Origin: Bacillota bacterium
GTDB lineage: Bacteria > Bacillota > UBA5301 > JASBVW01
NCBI GenBank assembly: GCA_029961005.1
Contig: JASBVW010000080.1
Location: forward strand, 1 to 6,615
DNA length: 6,615 nt
Direction of reading: 5' to 3'
A model generated the notes under the pieces. That model did not search any database. It was given only the letters and a program-made list of their open reading frames with translations, and was not told the DNA's origin. Position 1 is the stretch's first letter. Each line of letters opens with the position of its first letter. The translations under genes were made by a program, and so were the position numbers. Of the stretch, positions 1 to 4,614 are shown in pieces.

Positions 1-455
1 TACGTGGCCACCTTCAACATAGCCTTCCCTCCTTGGGGCAGCGGGGCTTGCTCCCCTCCGGCCGTGGCTTCAGCCGGAGCTCCAATCGGAGCCCCGGTCT
101 CCTCTGGCGTCACGTCCGGCCTCTCTTCCGGGGCCGGCCCTTCTTCGCCCCCCGCTTCCTTCTGCTCCGACAACTCCACCGGCCCCGCTTCTTCGGCCTG
201 CTCTGCGGGGGCAGCCCCTTCCTCCCTTTCCATTATATACTCACAGGGGAGAGGCCCCACCCGTTCCCCGCCGTCCGCCCCCTCCACCCAGGCCGTGCCG
301 TTCACCGCCTCCCCCGGCCGGCTGAGCACCCCGACTAATAGAGAGGCCGCGCCCGCCCCAGTCGCCGGGCGCACGGCGCAGCCGGCCAACAAGAAAAGAG
401 CCGCCGCCAGGGCGGCCAGTCGCATCCGAGCGGAGATCTTGGGCTGAAACCGCAC
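1..455 (-). CDS. Putative lipoprotein, 3' end outside window
   Basis: This is an open minus-strand frame with no stop before the window edge (151 codons, then the bases TA, so the next codon is Tyr or a stop). The GTG start at 455 gives an N-terminus with basic residues (R2, K6, R10, R12), a hydrophobic run at about 13-23 and the lipobox L-A-G-C with Cys26, so it is a predicted type II signal-peptide lipoprotein anchored outside the membrane. Residues about 80-145 are low-complexity and rich in Glu, Ala, Pro and Gly, like a flexible spacer. After that comes the segment GGKAMLKVAT, possibly the start of a folded domain. Alternative starts are ATG 425, which keeps the lipobox but shortens the basic region, and GTG 470. 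No start has a clear Shine-Dalgarno; a G-rich stretch precedes 455. I do not recognise the family. It shares a strand with the ABC ATPase gene and could be an accessory or adaptor of that transporter, which is inference only. Confidence 0.65.
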   Translation of the reverse strand, partial: MRFQPKISARMRLAALAAALFLLAGCAVRPATGAGAASLLVGVLSRPGEAVNGTAWVEGADGGERVGPLPCEYIMEREEGAAPAEQAEEAGPVELSEQKEAGGEEGPAPEERPDVTPEETGAPIGAPAEATAGGEQAPLPQGGKAMLKVAT

Positions 456-570
456 CCTTTCTTCCCCCACAGTGCTCGCCAATAGCCCGGGTAGTCACCG
501 CTAATTCTCCCCTTGTGTTTTTCGCAGGGGAAGGGGCACTCCCCTGGTGAGCCCTGCCGGGAAATGCAGG
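456..570 (-). other. Probable leader of the lipoprotein gene
   Basis: This stretch separates the structured RNA from the lipoprotein start. It contains a 7-bp hairpin, 525-531 (CAGGGGA) with 540-546 (TCCCCTG), loop of 8. It also has a 5-bp hairpin, 553-557 with 566-570. I see no convincing promoter hexamers and no open frame with a ribosome binding site. Confidence 0.3.
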
Positions 571-596
571 AAAGAATAAAAAGGCCTGCAACGACC
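571..596 (-). terminator. Candidate terminator at the 3' end of the structured RNA
   Basis: On the minus strand the 3' half of the closing helix (596 to 582, ending GGCCU) is followed at once by UUUUAUUCUUU (581 to 571). This is the stem-then-U-tract layout of intrinsic termination. The odd point is that the 5' partner of the stem lies about 370 nt upstream, at 952-966, so termination would depend on the whole RNA folding. A short local alternative stem is weak. Confidence 0.4.
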
Positions 597-966
597 TTCG
601 CTCCGGCTGTGCCGCATCCGCCCTTGAGCTCCCGGCGATCTTTCGACCGCCGAGAACCCGCTGGGATGCGGCACAACCTTTGCCCGACTGCCGTACATCC
701 CGTTTGAGCCTGCAGCAACCTCTCGGCTGCTGCAGACCCGCCAGAGGAACATACGACAGTCTTGGCCCGACCATTACAGGTCCTACAGCCTTCGAGCCTG
801 CAGCAACCCTTCGGGCTGCTGCAGACCCTGCAAGAACCTGTAATGATCTGCGCTCCGGCTAGCGTGGATCCTTAGCATCGCCGCATGGACCCACGCTAAC
901 CTTTGCCCGACCGATACAGATCCCCGCAGGAACCTGTATCGATCTGCGCTCGGCCGTTGCAAGCCT
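582..966 (-). ncRNA. Large structured RNA: closing helix plus five arms
   Basis: Nine long helices can be drawn (plus-strand coordinates). The closing helix P1 is 582-596/952-966 (15 bp). The arms are: H1a 605-619/664-678 (15), topped by H1b 626-640/645-659 (15, GAAA loop); H2a 686-701/746-761 (16), topped by H2b 706-720/725-739 (15, GAGA loop); H3a 769-784/833-848 (16), topped by H3b 794-809/813-828 (16, GAA triloop); H4 857-871/887-901 (15); and H5 909-924/929-944 (16, C-UGCG-G loop, a UNCG type). Junction strands are only 7-8 nt and, read 5' to 3' on the minus strand, are GAGCGCA, GGGCAAA, GGAGCGCA, GGGCCAA, GGGCAAA, GGAGCGAA. The upper helices H1b, H2b and H3b all begin with GGGU paired to GCUC. 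All 24 non-Watson-Crick pairs are G-U on the minus strand and A-C on the plus strand, so the minus strand is the RNA. I do not recognise a known family. It could be a stand-alone RNA, the 3' UTR of the ABC gene, or the leader of the lipoprotein gene. Confidence 0.75.
605..944 (-). repeat. Five related stem modules within the structured RNA
   Basis: The arms look like diverged copies of one another. H1 and H4 share the base pairs GGCT with AACC and are followed (plus strand) by the same linker TTTGCCC. H2, H3 and H5 begin with GAC; H3 and H5 also share GACC with GATC and an ACAGG/CCTGT core. H2b and H3b share the 8-bp arms CTGCAGCA and TGCTGCAG. Several arms also share TCC opposite GGA at their inner end. 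The arm sequences between these fixed points differ, but each still pairs with itself, which points to internal duplication followed by compensatory change. Confidence 0.6.
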
Positions 967-971
967 CGTTT

Positions 972-1001
972 CTTATCATCCCCGGAGGAGCGGGTTTTAA
1001 A
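972..1001 (-). promoter_or_regulatory. Candidate sigma-A promoter for the structured RNA
   Basis: On the minus strand, TTTAAA (1001 to 996) and GATAAG (977 to 972) are separated by 18 nt; each matches the sigma-A consensus at four of six positions. Transcription would be expected to start about 6-7 nt further on, at 965-966, exactly the first base of the closing helix. The -35-like box overlaps the stop codon of the ABC gene. The spacer contains a small CCCG/CGGG dyad. Confidence 0.4.
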
Positions 1002-1755
1002 CCAGAAAGTGCCCGGTTTTTTCTTCCAGCGCCCGCTCCCCCAAAAGCCGCCTCGGAGCCTTCCCACCCGCCCCTCTCCGCTCATCCTCCACCACCCTGC
1101 CATCCTGCAGGCGGATGAGGCGCGTGGCGTACCGCATAATGCGGGGGTCATGGGTAGAGAAGATAAACGAGAGCCCGTGCTGGCGGTTGAGGTCCCACAT
1201 CAGTTCGAGGATAGACTCGCCCGTCCGGGAGTCCAGGCTGGCCGTAGGCTCATCGGCCAGCACCAACTTGGGCCGCCCCACCAGGGCGCGGGCGATGGCC
1301 ACCCGCTGCTGCTCCCCTCCCGACAGCTCAGCCGCCCGGCGCCCCGCCAGCTCCCACAGGCCTACCTCGCACAGCGCCTGCGCCACCAGTTCCCTCCGCC
1401 GGCGGGCGGGAAGGCCCCGCAACAAAAGTGGAAACTCTACGTTCTCAAAGGCCGTCAGCACCGGAATGAGGTTAAAGCTCTGAAAGATAAAGCCGATCTT
1501 CTCCCGCCGCAACTCCACCAGTTGCTGCGGTTTCAGGCTGGCCACGGCCACCTGATCGAAGACGATCTCCCCTTCCGTAGGCACGTCCAGGCAGCCGATG
1601 AGGTTGAGGAGAGTGGTTTTGCCCGAACCGGAAGGACCGGCCAGGGCGATAAATTCGCCCTGCTCCACCGCCAGGTCGACGGCTCGCAGGGCTGGAAAGC
1701 TGAGCTTGCCGCTCCGGTACCATTTGCTCACGCCCCTGACCTCGAGGAGAGCCAT
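997..1755 (-). CDS. ABC transporter ATP-binding protein, MacB/LolD type
   Basis: A 252-residue cytoplasmic nucleotide-binding subunit that would power a two-part ABC transporter or mechanotransmission system. All motifs are intact: A-loop Tyr13 region, Walker A GPSGSGKTT (40-48), Q-loop Gln92 in FIFQSFNLIP, signature LSGGEQQ (144-150), Walker B KLVLADEP (163-170) with catalytic Glu169, D-loop SLD and H-loop His202. FQSFNLIPVLTAFENVEFPL is the pattern typical of the LolD/MacB/FtsE branch. The tail after about residue 227 is basic and slightly longer than usual. The ATG at 1755 is preceded by a G-rich GGGGTG site 7 nt away. The gene lies 40 nt downstream of the DUF3108-like gene and probably shares its transcript. 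No FtsX/MacB-type permease is in the window, so the partner and substrate are unknown. The ATPase call is firm; the exact subfamily is less so. Confidence 0.93.
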   Translation of the reverse strand: MALLEVRGVSKWYRSGKLSFPALRAVDLAVEQGEFIALAGPSGSGKTTLLNLIGCLDVPTEGEIVFDQVAVASLKPQQLVELRREKIGFIFQSFNLIPVLTAFENVEFPLLLRGLPARRRRELVAQALCEVGLWELAGRRAAELSGGEQQRVAIARALVGRPKLVLADEPTASLDSRTGESILELMWDLNRQHGLSFIFSTHDPRIMRYATRLIRLQDGRVVEDERRGAGGKAPRRLLGERALEEKTGHFLV

Positions 1756-1795
1756 GCGCTGACACCCCGCCCCTTTAGCTGAAGCATTCCTCAGT

Positions 1796-2635
1796 TTAGT
1801 TTTGCCTGTCCGCCTCCTTGGCCATTCCGCCTCCCCCCTCCCGGTGATCCGGGCCGCGGGACCAAGAGAGGGCTTCCGAGACCTGGCCAGGGATGCCGGT
1901 GAACTCGTAGCGCAAAAAGCGGGGCCGTTCTTCTTTGCTGTACCAAAAGTAGGCTAAAAAGCCGGCGGCTATGAAACGCGGCAGGTCGGCCGGACCCATC
2001 TCCAGTTTATAGGCCGCAAAAGTCCCGGCCGGCACCGTGACCACCTCTTCCCCAGCCAGGCGCACGTACATGCGAAAGCGCTTCCCATCGGGCATCAGGA
2101 GGTCGAAGTGCACGGTAGCGGGGCGGGCAAAGGGATAGCCGCGCAGCGCCCAAAAGAGGCTTCGCTGGTCGTAGGTTTGAGGGGTGATAGGCACGGCCCG
2201 GGGCTTCTGACCCGGTTTCTCCACCAGGTGAGCCTCCTGCTCGTAATAGGTCACTTGGCTGAAGAGTAACCCGTCCGGCCGCACCAGCTCCACCCAGAGG
2301 GGGCGCAGGCCCTTCCCCTCCAAGAGCATGGTGATGGTCTGGGAGCCGTCCTCCGCCCGGCAGGTGATCCGCACCACCGGCCTGCCCTCCCGCACCTCCG
2401 GCCGGGCCAGATCGCGGTAGACGGTGAAGGGGGCGCCGGCTTCCATCCGGCTGCGGTAGACCAGCTCTTCCGGAGCGAAGATAGTATTGCTGAAGGGAGC
2501 GACCGGCAGCGCCACGGCCAGGAGCACCCTCAATCCGGCCGCCAGACCGGCGACCCGCGCCGGAGAACTTAAAGCACATCCCACGCTCTGCTTTTTTTCT
2601 GGACCGGCTGGCCCATTAATCGACCACTGCTGCAC
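1796..2635 (-). CDS. Exported DUF3108-like protein
   Basis: A protein of up to 279 residues with a hydrophobic segment at about 28-48, probably an uncleaved anchor or a signal peptide, followed by a soluble beta-rich region. The segment VPAGTFAAYKLEM (201-213) followed by FWYSKEERPRFLRYEF (230-245) has the layout seen in DUF3108 and related envelope beta-sandwich proteins, recalled from the family rather than searched. The tail (262-279) is hydrophilic and Gly-rich. No enzymatic motif is visible. The start is uncertain: GTG 2635 is the most upstream start after an in-frame TAA, while GTG 2584 (residue 18) would give a more conventional signal peptide; neither has a strong ribosome binding site. 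It is first in a same-strand series with the ABC ATPase gene, so a role in envelope or lipoprotein handling beside that transporter is plausible but inferred. Confidence 0.75.
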   Translation of the reverse strand: MQQWSINGPAGPEKKQSVGCALSSPARVAGLAAGLRVLLAVALPVAPFSNTIFAPEELVYRSRMEAGAPFTVYRDLARPEVREGRPVVRITCRAEDGSQTITMLLEGKGLRPLWVELVRPDGLLFSQVTYYEQEAHLVEKPGQKPRAVPITPQTYDQRSLFWALRGYPFARPATVHFDLLMPDGKRFRMYVRLAGEEVVTVPAGTFAAYKLEMGPADLPRFIAAGFLAYFWYSKEERPRFLRYEFTGIPGQVSEALSWSRGPDHREGGGGMAKEADRQN

Positions 2636-2820
2636 CTCGGGGTTCCGCTCCGGTTAACATTTTGTTGCGAAGATGAAGAGAAAAGGGTCAAATGTAGCGG
2701 TTTCCTTAAAGTATTGTTAAACCACGTTAAAAGAGGGCATTCTAAGTAGGAATTCAACGTAACATCGCCGTAGTCCTGCCTTGGTAACCCGGGACACCCT
2801 TGCTACAAGGAGGGAGAGCC
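2636..2820. promoter_or_regulatory. Divergent AT-rich intergenic promoter region
   Basis: This 185-nt spacer between divergent genes is much more AT-rich than its surroundings at about 2653-2765. A plus-strand candidate is TTGTTA (2714-2719), 18-nt spacer, CATTCT (2738-2743). On the minus strand TTGACC (2691 to 2686) is a good -35 box, but no good -10 sits at the right distance. GTTAAA occurs twice with a 10-bp period (2716-2721, 2726-2731), with GTTAAC at 2653-2658; these could be operator half-sites. None of the assignments is secure. Confidence 0.35.
2807..2814 (+). promoter_or_regulatory. Ribosome binding site that sets a TTG start
   Basis: AAGGAGGG lies 6 nt before TTG 2821, an ideal Shine-Dalgarno placement. 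It excludes the upstream in-frame TTG at 2800, which would put the site inside the coding region. Confidence 0.85.
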
Positions 2821-3516
2821 TTGCACTTCGACCTGCACGTGCATACCAGTTACAGCGACGGCCTGATGTCTGTGCCCGAGCTTTTGTCCTTCGTAGCCCA
2901 GCACACCCACCTGGACGGCATTGCCATCACCGACCACGACACCATCGCAGGAGCCCAGGAGGCGGCCCTCCTGGCAGACTGGTTCGGCGTAGAGGTCATT
3001 GTGGGAGAGGAGATCTCTTCCCGCCAGGGTCACATTTTGGGGTTGTTTTTGGAGGAGCGCATCCCGCCCGGCCTTTCGGCGCGAGAGACCATCGCCGCCA
3101 TCAAAGCCCAGGGCGGCGTAGCCATCGCCGCCCATCCCTTGAGCCCCCTGCACAGCCTGGGCTGGCAGGAGGTCCGCCGCTTGCAGGAGGACCTCTCCGG
3201 CCTAGAGGTCTTTAATCCCACCTGGGGCGGGCGCCTTCATTACGGCCGCCTCTTGCGCTTCCAAGACCGCGAGTTGAAGCTGGGAGTCACCGGCGGCAGC
3301 GACGCCCATCTGCTCCATCACGTGGGTAGGGCCTGGACCAGTTTTCCGGGCCGGACGGCCCGCGATCTGATCCCGGCCCTGGAACAGCACCTGACCCAAG
3401 GGTTGGGCTCCTTCCTCCCCACCCTCGACCAGCTTTATTACCTGGCCTTGGCTTCCTGGCGCAAACTGGCCGTCCCCGCCTGGCACCCGCACCTTTCGCC
3501 GGCCCGCGAAGCCTAG
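2821..3516 (+). CDS. PHP-domain metal-dependent phosphoesterase
   Basis: A 231-residue cytoplasmic protein of the PHP superfamily, whose members hydrolyse phosphoesters using two or three metal ions. Every expected metal ligand is visible: His6 and His8 with Asp13 in HVHTSYSDG, Asp38 and His39 in ITDHDT, Glu63 or Glu64 in VGEEIS, His71 in GHILG, His105 in AAHP, and Asp161 and His163 in GSDAH. Length and motif spacing fit the short stand-alone PHP proteins of Clostridia, related to the TrpH/YciV group, which includes nucleoside 3',5'-bisphosphate phosphatase and RNase AM activity. The substrate of this one cannot be told from sequence. The C-terminal about 30 residues are basic and follow the catalytic core. 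The start is TTG 2821, fixed by the ribosome binding site. It is the only plus-strand gene here, is divergent from the DUF3108-like gene, and ends at a hairpin facing the reductase gene. Confidence 0.92.
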   Translation: MHFDLHVHTSYSDGLMSVPELLSFVAQHTHLDGIAITDHDTIAGAQEAALLADWFGVEVIVGEEISSRQGHILGLFLEERIPPGLSARETIAAIKAQGGVAIAAHPLSPLHSLGWQEVRRLQEDLSGLEVFNPTWGGRLHYGRLLRFQDRELKLGVTGGSDAHLLHHVGRAWTSFPGRTARDLIPALEQHLTQGLGSFLPTLDQLYYLALASWRKLAVPAWHPHLSPAREA

Positions 3517-3529
3517 GGCGCCCCGAAAG

Positions 3530-3576
3530 GTAGCGGCCTTCCGGACCCACTGGATGGGCCGGGCCGGGAAGGCTAC
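3530..3576. terminator. Hairpin between convergent genes
   Basis: An imperfect long dyad starts with GTAGC and CCTTCC (3530 onward) and pairs with GGGAAGGCTAC ending at 3576. Its inner part is CCCA-CTGGA-TGGG with bulges. It lies 14 nt after the PHP stop and contains the reductase stop codon. Neither side has a strong T-tract, so bidirectional termination is plausible but not proven. Confidence 0.45.
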
Positions 3577-4553
3577 ACCCCCGCCCCCACCTCCGACCGG
3601 ATCGCCGGCACGGCCTGCCGGGCCAGGAGGTACTGATACGCCGCCAGAGCCGCCTTGGCCCCCTCTCCCGCCGCCACGATGATCTGCTTTTCCGGTACGT
3701 CGGTCACGTCTCCGGCGGCAAAGAGCCCCGGCACCGCGGTGCGGTTGCGGCAGTCAATCTTGACTTCGCCCAGTTCGTTCAGCTCCACCACACCCCGCAG
3801 GAATTCGGAGTTGGGCACCAAGCCGATCTCTACAAAGACCCCTTCCACCGGGAGCACAGAAACCTGCCCTCCGGCTGTGGGCCGGATAGCCAGGCCGGTC
3901 ACCGCCCGTTCACCCTCGATGCGCACCACCTCGTGCTGGAGGTAGGGAACCACGGCCTCTTCTCCGGCCAGCCGCTCCACTAGGAGGGGGTCTCCCTGCC
4001 AGTGGGGGGCGATGTTGATCACGTAAACCCGAGGGGAGAGGGCCGCCAGCTCCAGCGCCGCCTGGAGGGCGGAGTTGCCGCCCCCTACCACGGCCACCGC
4101 CTTGCCGCGAAAGAGCGGGCCGTCGCAGGTAGCGCAGTAGCTCACCCCCCGGCCCAGCAGCTCCTCCTCCCCCGGCACCCCCAGGGTGCGGGGCCTCTTC
4201 CCGGAGGCCACCACCACCGCCCGCGCCCGGTACTGCCGGCCGCTTGCGCTCTCCAGGCGAAACTGCCCGTCCGCCAGATCCAGGCGGGCGATGGTCTCCC
4301 CTTCCTCCACCGTCAGGGGAAACTGGCGCGCCTGCTCCTCAAACTTGGCCATCAGCTCCGGACCGGTGATGTACTGATAGCCCATGTAGTTTTCGATCCC
4401 TGCCGTGCGCAGGGGCTGCCCGCCCAGCTCCCGCGTCACCAAAAGGGTGCGCAGGAGCTTGCGGGCGGCGTAAACCGCCGCCGTCATGCCGGCCGGGCCG
4501 CCGCCGACAATGGCCAGATCGTAGAGCACGGGTTCGTTGCCTTGAGCGGTCAT
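3573..4553 (-). CDS. Thioredoxin reductase-like flavoprotein, AhpF-type
   Basis: A 326-residue flavoprotein disulfide reductase expected to pass electrons from a nicotinamide (or another donor) through FAD and a redox disulfide to a thioredoxin- or glutaredoxin-like partner in the cytoplasm. The first FAD motif is GGGPAG (17-22), with GGQ and IENY at 44-56. The redox pair is C140-A-T-C143. The nucleotide-binding loop is GGGNSA (157-162), and the second FAD motif is GDVTDVPEKQ (281-290). Where classical NADPH-dependent TrxB has an HRR-type motif, this protein has INIAPHWQGD (179-188), as in the C-terminal part of AhpF, and its last 90 residues also resemble AhpF. NADH preference is therefore more likely than NADPH. 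The N-terminal AhpF domain is absent, so it is not AhpF itself. AGGAGG at 4567-4572 lies 13 nt from the ATG, a long spacing. The gene follows the mutase gene by 61 nt on the same strand. The symbol trxB is common for such genes, but the branch is uncertain. Confidence 0.9.
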   Translation of the reverse strand: MTAQGNEPVLYDLAIVGGGPAGMTAAVYAARKLLRTLLVTRELGGQPLRTAGIENYMGYQYITGPELMAKFEEQARQFPLTVEEGETIARLDLADGQFRLESASGRQYRARAVVVASGKRPRTLGVPGEEELLGRGVSYCATCDGPLFRGKAVAVVGGGNSALQAALELAALSPRVYVINIAPHWQGDPLLVERLAGEEAVVPYLQHEVVRIEGERAVTGLAIRPTAGGQVSVLPVEGVFVEIGLVPNSEFLRGVVELNELGEVKIDCRNRTAVPGLFAAGDVTDVPEKQIIVAAGEGAKAALAAYQYLLARQAVPAIRSEVGAGV

Positions 4554-4566
4554 GTAAGCACATCCA

Positions 4567-4572
4567 CCTCCT
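4567..4572 (-). promoter_or_regulatory. Ribosome binding site of the reductase gene, long spacing
   Basis: AGGAGG on the minus strand is a full Shine-Dalgarno, but 13 nt separate it from ATG 4553, more than usual. No other in-frame start lies closer to it, and the ATG at 4563 is in another frame, so ATG 4553 is kept. Confidence 0.6.
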
Positions 4573-4614
4573 CTTACAGTCTGGCCGGCGGCGCTCCTTT
4601 CTATGTTTTTGCTC

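Noticed and set aside
241..774. Minus-strand open frame of 177 codons across the RNA edge and lipoprotein start
   Set aside because: It overlaps the lipoprotein gene in another frame and runs through RNA helices; no ribosome binding site or domain.
582..966. CRISPR array or simple tandem repeat
   Set aside because: The repeated parts are short linkers and stem bases at uneven spacing with self-complementary stems between them, not direct repeats separated by unique spacers.
582..966. Integron attC or REP/BIME cluster
   Set aside because: Arm sequences differ from each other, whereas REP units are near identical; the attC core pattern is missing; and the one-sided G-U bias points to RNA rather than DNA function.
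981..998. Plus-strand terminator (CCCG-GAGGAG-CGGG then TTTT)
   Set aside because: The stem is only 4 bp and no plus-strand gene lies upstream for it to terminate.
1009..1782. Plus-strand open frame opposite the ABC gene
   Set aside because: The minus strand encodes an ATPase with every motif intact; this frame is its shadow.
2800..2820. Upstream TTG start for the PHP protein
   Set aside because: The AAGGAGGG site falls after this codon and is placed perfectly for TTG 2821.
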